A stretch of DNA of 44,859 bases, from positions 1-44,859 of the forward strand of contig ONQL01000022.1 in NCBI GenBank assembly GCA_900319985.1, read 5' to 3'. The notes beneath the pieces are model-generated. The model saw only the letters and a program-made list of their open reading frames with translations, ran no database searches and was not told where the DNA came from. Origin of the DNA: an uncultured Methanobrevibacter sp. GTDB lineage: Archaea > Methanobacteriota > Methanobacteria > Methanobacteriales > Methanobacteriaceae. The position numbers were made by a program, and so were the translations under genes. The first letter of the stretch is position 1. Every line of letters starts with the position of its first letter. This document shows positions 15,159 through 24,157 of this stretch, piece after piece.

Positions 15159-16211
15159 ATGGGATTCAAAATTGGTGAAAAGGAAATAGGTGAGAATAAT
15201 CCTGCATTTATTATAGCAGAACTTTCTGCAAATCATATGAATGATTTTGATGTTGCTGTTAAAACGATTGAAGCTATGGCTGAAGCAGGGGCTGATGCAG
15301 TCAAATTTCAAACATTTACTCCTGATACTATCACTTTAAATTGTGATAATGAATATTTTCAGATTAAACAGGGTACTGTTTGGGATGGGCAGGTTCTTCA
15401 TAAGTTGTATGATGATGCATACATGCCGTGGGATTGGCAACCTAAACTCAAAAAGATAGCAGAAAATTTAGGGTTAATTGTATTTTCTTCTCCTTTCGAT
15501 AAAACTTCGGTCGATTTCTTAGAGGATATGGATGTACTTGCATATAAAATAGCCTCTTTTGAGATAACTGATATTCCATTAATCGAATATGCAGCATCAA
15601 AAGGAAAACCAATCATAATTTCAACAGGCATTGCATCTTTTGAAGATATTGAACTTGCTGTAAAAACTTGTTTAGATGTAGGCAATGATAAAATAGCTCT
15701 TTTAAAATGCACTTCGTCTTATCCTGCACCATTGGAAGAAATCAACTTAAATACAATTCCAGATATTAAAGAAAAGTTCAATTTTGTTGTTGGTTTATCA
15801 GACCATACTCTTGGTGGTGAAGTTTCAACTGCTGCAGTGGCATTGGGTGCGAATATTATTGAAAAGCATTTTATTTTAGATAGGGCTATGGGAGGTCCTG
15901 ATTCAGAATTTTCAATGGAACCTGATGAATTCAAACTGATGGTTGATTCAATTAGAAATGTTGAAAAAGCATTGGGAAAAATTAACTATGAATTATCTGA
16001 TAAAATGAAAGCAAATAGAGAATTTTCAAGATCATTATTTGTTGTTCGAGACATGAAAAAAGATGATGTTATAAGTGAAGATAATGTTCGTTCAATTAGG
16101 CCAGGTTTTGGTCTTCATCCGAAATATTTAAAAGAACTTTTAGGTAAAAAAGTTAATAAAGATTTGAAAAAAGGAACTCCGTTTGAATTAAATTTTGTTA
16201 AAGGTGAGTAA
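15159..16211 (+). CDS. pseI: Pseudaminic acid synthase (NeuB family)
   Basis: Condenses 2,4-diacetamido-2,4,6-trideoxy-L-altrose with phosphoenolpyruvate to give pseudaminic acid. The 350-residue protein has the NeuB TIM barrel (AELSANHMNDFDVAVKTIEA at 20-39, AVKFQTFTPDT, KIASFEITDIPLI, VVGLSDHTLGGEVSTAAVA, EKHFILDRAMGGPDSEFSM). It ends with an antifreeze-like SAF domain (about 285-348: SLFVVRDMKKDDVIS, then RPGFGLHPKYLKELLGKKV). WDGQVLHKLYDDAYMPWDWQ is typical of PseI rather than of sialic or legionaminic acid synthases. It follows the pseG-pseH gene by 5 bp and abuts gpsA. Confidence 0.92.
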   Translation: MGFKIGEKEIGENNPAFIIAELSANHMNDFDVAVKTIEAMAEAGADAVKFQTFTPDTITLNCDNEYFQIKQGTVWDGQVLHKLYDDAYMPWDWQPKLKKIAENLGLIVFSSPFDKTSVDFLEDMDVLAYKIASFEITDIPLIEYAASKGKPIIISTGIASFEDIELAVKTCLDVGNDKIALLKCTSSYPAPLEEINLNTIPDIKEKFNFVVGLSDHTLGGEVSTAAVALGANIIEKHFILDRAMGGPDSEFSMEPDEFKLMVDSIRNVEKALGKINYELSDKMKANREFSRSLFVVRDMKKDDVISEDNVRSIRPGFGLHPKYLKELLGKKVNKDLKKGTPFELNFVKGE

Positions 16212-17177
16212 ATGTCAAAAACTGTTGGAATTATTGGTGCTGGAGCAATGGGAACTGCTGTAGCTCAAACTGTTGCTCCAAATGTTAATGTATTATTATA
16301 TGCAAGACGTGAAGAAATCTGTAATGATATTAACAATACTAGCGTGAATTCACAATATTTTCCTAATGTTAAATTACATGAGAATATTGTTGCAGTATGT
16401 GATTTAAATGAGTTAAAGGATGTTGAAATACTATTTTTATGTATTCCATCATCTGTAATGAGAGATTTAGTTGAAAAATTAAATAAGATAGTCAATAAGG
16501 ATTGTATTTTTGTCAGCACTGCTAAAGGAATAGAAAATAAAACTAACAAAACAATGACAGACATTATCGAAGAAATTACTAAAAGACATTCCGTCGCATT
16601 TTCTGGACCTAATATTGCAGCTGAAATGGTTAAAGGTTTGTCTGCTTCAACTACAATTGCTTGTAGTGATATAACTTACTTAAATAAAGTTAAAAATGTT
16701 CTTGTTACAGATTCTTTTAAAGTTAATGCAAATACTGATGTAATTGGAACGGAATTTTGTGGAATCATTAAAAATGTTGTTGCAATTTCACAGGGGATTT
16801 GTGAAGGGATGGATATTAACAATAATGCAAAATTTGCAGTATTCACTAAAAGTTTCATAGAAACAAAAGATATCATTGAAAAATTAGGTGGTAAAAGGGA
16901 TACTGTAGATGATTATTGTGGTTTTGGAGATATAGTAACTGCATCTACTTTAACAGTTAGTAGGAATCATACTTTAGGAGTATTGCGCGGTCAAGGTATT
17001 GTTATTGATGAAAATGCCTCTGGCGTATTATTTGAAGGAAAAAATACAACCATTATTTTGAAGAAGTTATGTGATGAATTAAATGTAAATTCTTTAACTG
17101 TTGATTTTGTTTATGATGTTATTATTAAAAATGCAAATCCAAAAAAGGCATTTTATAAACTATGGGAACAATTATAA
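16212..17177 (+). CDS. gpsA: NAD(P)-dependent sn-glycerol-3-phosphate dehydrogenase, bacterial type
   Basis: Reduces dihydroxyacetone phosphate to sn-glycerol 3-phosphate. The 321-residue protein has GIIGAGAMGTAVA (6-18) for NAD(P), FLCIPS, STAKGIE (102-108), FSGPNIAAEM (130-139), the catalytic lysine K187 in GIIKNVVAI, and CGFGDIVTASTL with D240 followed by SRNHTLG (R251, N252). All canonical GpsA residues seem present. Archaeal membrane lipids use sn-glycerol-1-phosphate made by another enzyme, so a G3P-forming enzyme here most likely feeds a surface phospho-glycan. It is in phase with pseI (no gap) and 12 bp before a cytidylyltransferase gene. A related 2-keto-phosphate substrate cannot be excluded. 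Confidence 0.88.
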   Translation: MSKTVGIIGAGAMGTAVAQTVAPNVNVLLYARREEICNDINNTSVNSQYFPNVKLHENIVAVCDLNELKDVEILFLCIPSSVMRDLVEKLNKIVNKDCIFVSTAKGIENKTNKTMTDIIEEITKRHSVAFSGPNIAAEMVKGLSASTTIACSDITYLNKVKNVLVTDSFKVNANTDVIGTEFCGIIKNVVAISQGICEGMDINNNAKFAVFTKSFIETKDIIEKLGGKRDTVDDYCGFGDIVTASTLTVSRNHTLGVLRGQGIVIDENASGVLFEGKNTTIILKKLCDELNVNSLTVDFVYDVIIKNANPKKAFYKLWEQL

Positions 17178-17189
17178 TTAAGTGATTTT

Positions 17190-17882
17190 ATGATTTTTGC
17201 TGCAATTCTAGCTGGAGGAAGTGGAACGAGATTAGGGGCAGGTGTTCCAAAACAGTTTTTTAAGATTAATAATAAACCATTATTAGCTTACTGTATTGAA
17301 CCTTTTTTAAAAGTTGATTTGTTGGATAAGATTATTGTTTCTTCTCCAAAACAACATTTAAATGATACTAATAATTTAATTAATGAATATTTTGATGATG
17401 ATCGTTTAGTTGTTATTGAAGGTGGGAAAACACGCAATGATACTATTTTAAATTCAATTGATTATGCTATTGAAAATGGGGCAGATGATAATTCAGTTAT
17501 GGTTACTCATGATGGTGCAAGAATTTTTGTTTCAACAAAATTAATTGAAGATAGTATTAAATATGCCCGTGAATTTGGTGCAGCTAGTCCAGTTATACCT
17601 GCAGTTGATGTGATTTTTCAAAGTAAAGAAAATAATAAGCTTACAAAGATTCCTGAAAGGAAATATTTATTCCATGCACAAACTCCACAATCTTTTAATA
17701 TTAAAAAATATATAGAAATTTATGGAGATTTAACTGAGGATGAAATTAAATTATTAAATGAAGCAATGATGCTTTTCTATTTGAGAGATGAAGAAGTATA
17801 TTTATTTGAAGGTGATTCATCAAACTTTAAAATTACACATCCTTTTGATATAATTATTTCAAAATCTATCTTAGGTGAATAA
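17190..17882 (+). CDS. IspD/TarI-like cytidylyltransferase
   Basis: A 230-residue CTP-dependent nucleotidyltransferase. AAILAGGSGTRLGAGVPKQF (residues 4-23) is the IspD/TarI CTP-binding signature; VMVTHDGARIFVS (about 103-115) holds the metal-binding aspartate and HAQTPQSFNIKKY (about 162-174) is the conserved late motif. IspD makes CDP-methylerythritol for the MEP pathway, which archaea lack; TarI makes CDP-ribitol for teichoic acids. Between gpsA and a TagF-like transferase it most likely makes a CDP-polyol (CDP-glycerol or CDP-ribitol like) for the glycan. No TarJ ribitol dehydrogenase is nearby, which favours a glycerol-type substrate, but that is inference. Confidence 0.82.
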   Translation: MIFAAILAGGSGTRLGAGVPKQFFKINNKPLLAYCIEPFLKVDLLDKIIVSSPKQHLNDTNNLINEYFDDDRLVVIEGGKTRNDTILNSIDYAIENGADDNSVMVTHDGARIFVSTKLIEDSIKYAREFGAASPVIPAVDVIFQSKENNKLTKIPERKYLFHAQTPQSFNIKKYIEIYGDLTEDEIKLLNEAMMLFYLRDEEVYLFEGDSSNFKITHPFDIIISKSILGE

Positions 17883-19166
17883 ATGGCAGATATTGTAATA
17901 TTTTATGAACTACCTGAAAGAGAATTAAATAATGCTTATCTTTTAAAAGCAGAATTTGAAAGGAGAGGATATTCTGTTGATCTTAAAGATTATTGGAATT
18001 ATCATGAACTTGTTTTTCCAATTAAAGAGAAACCAAAATTAGTAATTGCTCATTCCGGTTATGATAATTCTGATTTAGAAAGGTTTACTGCACGTTTTAT
18101 TCCTAAAATTGATAAAATGCTGAATATGAGGTACGAACAAGTAATTGCAGATAGAATTTTAAATTCTACACTTCATTATCCTCGAGAATATCTTAAAAAC
18201 ATGTCTTTTATATGTTGGAGTGAACATATTAAAGAGGAAATGGTTAAACAAGGAATTCCTGAGAAAAATTTAGCTGTAACAGGTGATATTAAGACAGATT
18301 TTTCTAATGAATTGTTTGATTCATTTTATAAAACAAAAGAAGAATTGGGTAAAGAATTCGGATTAAATTTTCAAAAAGAATGGATTTTATTCATTTCCAG
18401 TTTCACATTTACTGAAGAAGATACTGATGAAAGATTAATTAGATTGAATAACAATCTTGAAGATGGGAAATATATGCAAAAATGGGATATTGAGACTAAA
18501 AAAATTTTTATAAAATGGGTTAGAAAATTTTTAGAAAATCATCCTGAAAAAGAATTTATTTACAGACCTCATCCTGCTGAAAATAATGTAGTTACTGAAT
18601 ATTTTGATGCACAAGCTTTGGAAAATGAATATTCAAATTTTCATTATATTGGTAAATATGCGATTCAGGAATGGATTAGACCATGTGATTACTTAAATAC
18701 ATGTTTAAGTACTTCAATCATTGATGTTTATTTATTAAAAAAACAGTGCAATATTTTAAGACCTGTTCCTTTAGACCCTGATTTTGATAATCCATTATTA
18801 CGTCATGCAGATTGCATTGATTCATATGAAGAATTTGAAAAGTTTAATACTAGTAAATCTGAAAAACCATTTCCTGTTTCTGATGAAGATGTTAATAAAT
18901 ATTACTATTTTGGAGATAAATTAGCTTATGAAAATATTTGTGATTATGCCGAAAAGATGATTAATGATGATTCATTTAAAAGTGATTTTTATCCAACTAA
19001 TCAAACATTTTCACGACTAAAATTTATAATTAAAAAATCATTATTAATGCCCAAAGGTCTCCCTACTGTTTTTAAATCTGCATTTAAAAATAAATCAATA
19101 CATAAATCAGAAATGGGGCCTAATAATGTAAATGCTGAAAAAATAAATAAAATAATTAAAGGTTAA
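17883..19166 (+). CDS. TagF-like CDP-glycerol glycerophosphotransferase / surface carbohydrate biosynthesis protein
   Basis: A 427-residue GT-B fold protein without membrane helices. The C-terminal half contains YRPHPAE (about 227-233), a motif shared by TagF/TarL CDP-polyol phosphotransferases and KpsS-type transferases, and LNTCLSTSIIDVYLLKKQC, the nucleotide-site TSS-like segment. The N-terminal half (VIFYELPERELNNAYLLKAE) matches the uncharacterised surface carbohydrate biosynthesis family. It starts at ATG 17883, adjoining the cytidylyltransferase stop, and is the last gene of the operon. The likely role is to transfer a phospho-polyol from the CDP-donor made upstream to the pseudaminic-acid-containing glycan. 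The donor is not proven by sequence. Confidence 0.72.
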   Translation: MADIVIFYELPERELNNAYLLKAEFERRGYSVDLKDYWNYHELVFPIKEKPKLVIAHSGYDNSDLERFTARFIPKIDKMLNMRYEQVIADRILNSTLHYPREYLKNMSFICWSEHIKEEMVKQGIPEKNLAVTGDIKTDFSNELFDSFYKTKEELGKEFGLNFQKEWILFISSFTFTEEDTDERLIRLNNNLEDGKYMQKWDIETKKIFIKWVRKFLENHPEKEFIYRPHPAENNVVTEYFDAQALENEYSNFHYIGKYAIQEWIRPCDYLNTCLSTSIIDVYLLKKQCNILRPVPLDPDFDNPLLRHADCIDSYEEFEKFNTSKSEKPFPVSDEDVNKYYYFGDKLAYENICDYAEKMINDDSFKSDFYPTNQTFSRLKFIIKKSLLMPKGLPTVFKSAFKNKSIHKSEMGPNNVNAEKINKIIKG

Positions 19167-19360
19167 TATTGATTATTTGAAATTTGACATTTATATTGGC
19201 CGATTTACAAAAATTTATTAAAGATATTTAAAGATTTTCAATTTTTAGATAATAAATAATTATTTTATTATTTTCATCATAGATTGTGAAATAATAATCT
19301 AATTAATCTTGACTAAGTACATTAGTTCATTATCTTTATTTAATTTTTATAGATAATTTA

Positions 19361-20194
19361 TTAATATTTTCCAAAATCAATTTTTTCAGGCGCATAACGG
19401 AATCTTTTTTCTTTTGGAGGTAATTCCATATAATTCCCATAAATTCTAGTTAATATGCTATCTGGATTATTAGGAACATTGACATTTATATTTTCAAATT
19501 TTGCTTTTTTTAAAGGTAACCAATCTTTTTTATTATATATTGGCATTTGACATATGGCTGGAAAGTCACAAACTTGATCACATTCTTCATTAACATATTT
19601 TGAAAATGTTTTAACACATTTCAGTTTGATAGAATTTGGGGAAATGGGCAATATTTTTAATATATAATATATTGCATTTTGCACAATTTTTTTCAATTTT
19701 GATGTATTGTCAAATTTTATTAGCGAATACATTGTTAATTGATTAAGAATAAAACTAGACCATTTGTGAATAAACCGTTTAATACTATTATTTGGCACAT
19801 TATCTAATATAAAAATATCAATATAAATATTTTGAGTGTAATTTACTTGATTATTCCAATCTTCTTCATATAAAGTATTTTTCAAGAACAATCTGGCAAA
19901 TGTGTAATGATAAGTTTCTTCATTTAACACATTAAAAAAATTATATTTTTTGTTTGGTTTATTTGTCATGATTTTATTAAATTTTTCAAAATCTTTTCTA
20001 AACATTATAACATCAATATCGTCATCCCATGGAATAAACCCCTCATGCCGGATAGTTCCTAGTAATGTTCCACCATAAACGAAATAATTAATTTTATTTT
20101 CTTCACATATTTTAATAAAATCTTTTAGAATCATTAGTTGAACTTTTTGTAGATGTTTTAATGTTGCATCGTTATATTTTTTACATTTGACCAT
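19361..20194 (-). CDS. LicD family phosphotransferase
   Basis: A 277-residue cytoplasmic protein of the LicD/fukutin nucleotidyltransferase fold. GGTLLGTIRHEGFIPWDDDI (41-60) with DDDID metal-binding aspartates at 57-61 is the LicD signature. Members transfer phosphocholine, ribitol phosphate or related groups from CDP-activated donors onto sugars. It lies on the strand opposite the operon whose last three genes should make a CDP-polyol, so it may be a second transferase using that donor. Start at ATG 20194; alternative internal starts are unlikely because the helix before the motif is conserved. Acceptor unknown. Confidence 0.85.
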   Translation of the reverse strand: MVKCKKYNDATLKHLQKVQLMILKDFIKICEENKINYFVYGGTLLGTIRHEGFIPWDDDIDVIMFRKDFEKFNKIMTNKPNKKYNFFNVLNEETYHYTFARLFLKNTLYEEDWNNQVNYTQNIYIDIFILDNVPNNSIKRFIHKWSSFILNQLTMYSLIKFDNTSKLKKIVQNAIYYILKILPISPNSIKLKCVKTFSKYVNEECDQVCDFPAICQMPIYNKKDWLPLKKAKFENINVNVPNNPDSILTRIYGNYMELPPKEKRFRYAPEKIDFGKY

Positions 20195-20690
20195 CTTAAT
20201 CCTCTAAATTAATATATAAACTCGTTTATAAAAAATATTAATATACTAATATTATATTTAATTTAATTTATTTAATTCTTACGATAAAAAAATCGATGAT
20301 TTCAAGCTAAGTTTTTTTTTTGATTTTTTTAAAGCTGTCTTGGATGTTTTATTGCATTTTTTAGGCTAGTATTTGTTTTTTTTTTTATTTTTCTTCGTTT
20401 GTTGGTGCTTTTATTTTTGTTTAAAATAAACTTCTGCAATCCATTTTTATTTTTTTAGAGTATTTCTTCTGTAATTGGGATGAAATTCGGAGAAACAGTT
20501 GTATTCAAATATAACTTATAGCCTTCGCAAAAAAAGGAAAGAATTAAAAAATCATCCTCCATAAAATTAATTACAGGTTTGTTTTTAAGTTGTATATATA
20601 ATAATAAGCTTGTATTATTATTCAAAACTATCTGAACTTATATTTTTAAAATTAAAAACTTATAAATGTTAAAATAGTATAAGTTTAATA
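20195..20690. other. Intergenic gap, AT-rich
   Basis: About 500 bp between two minus-strand genes. It contains long T runs on the plus strand, a TATA-like stretch just upstream of the licD-like gene (ATATATAAACTCG, about 20213-20225), and no open frame of note. Nothing else is seen. Confidence 0.5.
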
Positions 20691-21722
20691 TCAATTTATT
20701 TCTTTCACACCACTATATTTAATAAAAAGGAAATTGCGTATTTTTTTGTTATTATACAAGACACTCATAAGTTTGGTTAATGTTAATGCTGTTTTGAAGT
20801 GTTTTTTCATTATAATCTTATTTAATTTATTGAACGGTAAGGATGATGGAGTCAATGTGAAATCCAATTTCTTTTCAAAGTTATAAAGTATTTCTATTCC
20901 TTCGGATTTATTTTTTAATTTAGACAATATGAAAAATACCATATTCATCAAATCATTAAGCAAATCGATTTTAGTTTTTTCGGAACAATTTTGCCTCAAT
21001 AAATTGTAAATCAGTTCCATGCATTTTAAAAAATCGTTCAATGTTTTTACACTAACTTCATGAGTAATTGATTTTTCATTTTCAATAAAGTAAATATATC
21101 CAGGATAATTTGGCAGGTATATTACATCTTTTTGAGTTTTTATCAGGCAATAAACTGATAATACAACATCTTCAAACAGTATATGTAAAAATTTAATGTT
21201 GTTTTCTCTAAAAAATGAGGTTCTATAGATGTTTCCCCAAACAGTATGGTTTAAAACAATTAATCTTTCATCATCACTAAATGTTTTTGTGGTTAAATCG
21301 ATTGATTCTATTTTTTGGGGGATGTATAGGTTATCATTCAGTTTGCTTGTGTGATTGCAGTTTACAATATCCACATCGTTAGTGCTTATCAGATTATACA
21401 TTACCTCACAATAATCCTCAAATAATCGATCGTCACTATCTAAAAATATTATAAATGGTGCTGTCACTTTTTCAAGCGCAATATTTCGGGGATAGCTGGG
21501 ATGGCCGGAATTTTCTTTAAGGAGTATCGGTTTTATGTTTTTGTATTTATCTGCATATTTTTTAATAATCTGTCTTGATTTGTCTTTTGAACAATCATCT
21601 ATCAAAAACAGTTCAATATTTTCAAACCCGATGCTTTGGTCAATTACATTTTTTATGGTGTCTTCAAGAAATTCCTCAGAGTTATAAATTGGAATAATTA
21701 TACTTACTTTATATTCTTGCAT
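20691..21722 (-). CDS. Glycosyltransferase family 2
   Basis: A 343-residue GT-A glycosyltransferase. VSIIIPIYNSEEFLEDTI (6-23) is the GT2 opening, FLIDDCSKDKS (39-49) binds the nucleotide, and FLDSDDRLFED (93-103) carries the metal-binding DxD-type motif. NIALEKVTAPFIIF precedes it as usual. The C-terminal part is AT-coded and lysine-rich without membrane helices. It is the outermost gene of the glycan island on this side; the nearby promoter lies in 21723-21780. It is expected to add a sugar to the lipid-linked repeat unit; donor and linkage cannot be told. Confidence 0.9.
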   Translation of the reverse strand: MQEYKVSIIIPIYNSEEFLEDTIKNVIDQSIGFENIELFLIDDCSKDKSRQIIKKYADKYKNIKPILLKENSGHPSYPRNIALEKVTAPFIIFLDSDDRLFEDYCEVMYNLISTNDVDIVNCNHTSKLNDNLYIPQKIESIDLTTKTFSDDERLIVLNHTVWGNIYRTSFFRENNIKFLHILFEDVVLSVYCLIKTQKDVIYLPNYPGYIYFIENEKSITHEVSVKTLNDFLKCMELIYNLLRQNCSEKTKIDLLNDLMNMVFFILSKLKNKSEGIEILYNFEKKLDFTLTPSSLPFNKLNKIIMKKHFKTALTLTKLMSVLYNNKKIRNFLFIKYSGVKEIN

Positions 21723-22035
21723 TTACTAATACTCCTTATTTAATATTATTAATTTACAAAAGTTATTATAAATAATTTTGGTTGATTATTAATAGGTGTA
21801 GCAAGGGGTTATATTCAATTTTTAACTTCAGAATTGTGCTGCTATTATTTTAATTTGGGCCATTGTATTCTATAGTTATTGCAGATTTGGTTGAATTAGG
21901 ATTATAAACTTTCTTTTAAGATATTTCATAGAAATTAAATTCATTATATTTCATGAAAGGTTACTTTTTTATTTTAAAATGTAAATATTTTTAACTATTA
22001 AATGATAAAAATAATTTGCATAATGTAATAGGAAA
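21723..22035. other. Divergent intergenic gap at the island boundary
   Basis: Between the divergent glycosyltransferase and symporter genes. AT-rich, with TATA-like TATAAATAATT near 21767-21777. Base use changes from the extremely AT-rich island to ordinary after about 22036. No repeat or tRNA marks the border. Confidence 0.4.
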
Positions 22036-23512
22036 ATGAAAATTATGGCAGATAAAAATGAATGGGGCAGCAACCTGTCATTCATCCTTGCAATGATTGG
22101 TTCTGCCGTTGGACTTGGAAACATTTGGAGATATCCCTATGTACTTTACTCCAATGGTGGGGGAGCGTTCTACATCCCTTACATCGTGGCGATTCTTTTG
22201 ATGGGAATTCCATTTTTGATTTTGGAGTATGGTGTCGGATATAATTTTAAGTCTTCCTTTCCAAAGGCAATAAGGAAGATTCACTCCAATTGGGAATATT
22301 TGGGCTGGCTTTTGCCGGTTGCTGTTTTTATGATTATGATTTATTACTCAGCTATTCTTGGCTGGGATGGAATTTACATGATTTTGAGTTTCACCAAGGG
22401 TTGGGGCGCAAACCCGGACACTTTCTTTGCAACCACCCTTCTTCAATCCTCAGAGTCAATGTCTGGTTTGACCCATTTCATTCCACTTATTGCTGTTGCA
22501 ATGCTTGTAGGTTGGGTAATCATTTGGTTTATATCTCACAGAGATTTGGAAGAAGGTTTAGGTAAGGTTTCAAAGATTCTGGTACCTGCACTCTTCATCA
22601 TTATGGTTATCATCGTTGGAGTCTCTCTGACTTTGCCTGGTGCTTCAATAGGTCTTGCAGAACTTTTCAACCCTGACTGGTCACTTTTGACACACTTTGA
22701 AATATGGATGGCGGCATTCGGACAGATTGTATTTTCATTAAGCCTGGGAATGTCAATAGCATTTACATATGCAAGCTATACAAGCGATGATGCTGATTTG
22801 ATTACAAATACAATCTCAATCGCCCTTGCAAATTCACTTTTTGAATTTCTCAATTTTAGGATACATGTCACTTCAGTCAGGAACAGCGGTTGCAGACCTT
22901 GTAACTCAGGGAACAGGCCTTGTATTTGTAGTGTATCCTACCGTATTTAACGTGTTGGGTCAGTGGGCTTACGTTTTAGGACCTTTGTTCTTTTTGACAG
23001 TTTATCTTGCAGGGCTTACAAGCATATTGTCAACTGTCGAACCCTTGTCATTTTCCATTCAAAACAAGTTTGGCCTTTCAAGGTCCAGGACAATGACAAT
23101 ACTGGTAATAGTTGGTGCAGCACTATCAATGATTTACGCCACTGCCTACGGTGGGGAACTGCTTGGGTTTGTGGATACATTCATCAATCAGATTGCACTG
23201 CTTTTCGGTGTGATTTTAGAGTGCATAATATTTGCATGGATATTCAAAGCTGAAAAACTCATTGATTTTCTCAATTCAAGATCTAAAACAATCAAACTGG
23301 GCAAATGGTGGCTGGTAATTGTTAAGTATATCCTTCCGATTTTCATTTCAATCATCTGGATTGGAGGACTCATTGATGTTATCAATGCAGGAACCATAGA
23401 CCAGCTGAACTTTACAATCGTTACAGCGTTGATGCTTTTAATTGCAACAGGAATATTCACTATTTTGCCTGCTAAAAATCCTGATTGGGATGATACCGAA
23501 GAAAGGGTCTAA
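22036..23512 (+). pseudogene. Sodium-dependent symporter (SNF/NSS family), frameshifted
   Basis: A neurotransmitter:sodium-symporter-type transporter for amino acids or similar solutes. The first part (22036-22950 frame) has the TM1 sodium-site motif GSAVGLGNIWRYPYV and transmembrane segments 1-6. The second part (in frame from about 22850 to 23512) carries SILGYMSLQSGTAVADLVTQ and the remaining helices. The frame switches around 22840-22860: FEFL runs into NFRIHVTS instead of the expected FEFLAGFxVFSILGYM. In homologues about seven residues stand where one base remains, so a loss of about 20 bases is inferred, removing part of TM7 and the frame. An ATG at 22045 (MADKNEWGS) is an equally likely start. 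The break is either a real inactivation or a sequence error. Confidence 0.85.
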
Positions 23513-23533
23513 TCCTTTCTTTCATTTTTTTTT

Positions 23534-23758
23534 TTAAAAATTGGATTTGCCTATATTGGATACTCTATCGACTAAACTTGGGTCATTTTCTTTTTTTTCA
23601 AGATGTATAAAAATAGTTCCGTTGTCATGTTCAGTGATTATCTCATCATATTCGTCAAGGTTCAGTGCTGAGTTGTCATATGTATTTGACACTCCAATCA
23701 TTAACCCTACGACTGAAAGCAGGAATATCAAAAGAATCACTGTATTTTTCATATCCAT
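23534..23758 (-). CDS. Small membrane-anchored hypothetical protein
   Basis: 74 residues: one N-terminal hydrophobic helix (NTVILLIFLLSVVGLMIGVS) followed by an acidic outside segment with LDEYDEIITEHDNGTIFIHL and a polar end. There is an alternative start at the third residue. It is convergent with the symporter and divergent from the next small protein. It has the look of an exported or anchored small protein of methanobacteria; family not recognised. Confidence 0.5.
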   Translation of the reverse strand: MDMKNTVILLIFLLSVVGLMIGVSNTYDNSALNLDEYDEIITEHDNGTIFIHLEKKENDPSLVDRVSNIGKSNF

Positions 23759-23839
23759 AATAATATATATTATAGAAAAGTATTTTTATAACTTTTGTTC
23801 ATACTATATTAGCGAAAAATTTTTTTTAGAGGTGAAAAT

Positions 23840-24157
23840 ATGAAAGGCTTTATACTTGCAATAGTGATACTTGCAGGAATACTTGTCATCGGCGGTGGCG
23901 CTGTGGCATATAAATTCATGGAATCCCATGACGGGGACTCTGCAGTGAATAAGGTTATGGATAAAGTAAGTAATAGTGGATCTTCTGATGTTGTAAAAGA
24001 GGAAGTAAAAGAAAACGGTCAGGCCGGAAGCGGTTCCTATAGGCAGGTCTCCTACGGCGATGGGGGATTTCGCCAGTATGATTCTAAAACCGGCGAACTG
24101 ATAGGTTCTTCCTATGATTCTGATCAGGCAAGCTTAAACAAAGGGGATTTCGATTGA
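23840..24157 (+). CDS. Small secreted or membrane-anchored hypothetical protein
   Basis: 105 residues with an N-terminal hydrophobic helix (ILAIVILAGILVIGGGAVAY, 5-24) and a hydrophilic, glycine- and serine-rich exterior. The C-terminal part has SYRQVSYGDGGFRQYDSKTG, and GELIGSSYDSDQ near the end. A strong GAGGTGAAAAT ribosome site precedes the ATG. Its stop overlaps the start of the next gene. No known family recognised. Confidence 0.7.
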   Translation: MKGFILAIVILAGILVIGGGAVAYKFMESHDGDSAVNKVMDKVSNSGSSDVVKEEVKENGQAGSGSYRQVSYGDGGFRQYDSKTGELIGSSYDSDQASLNKGDFD

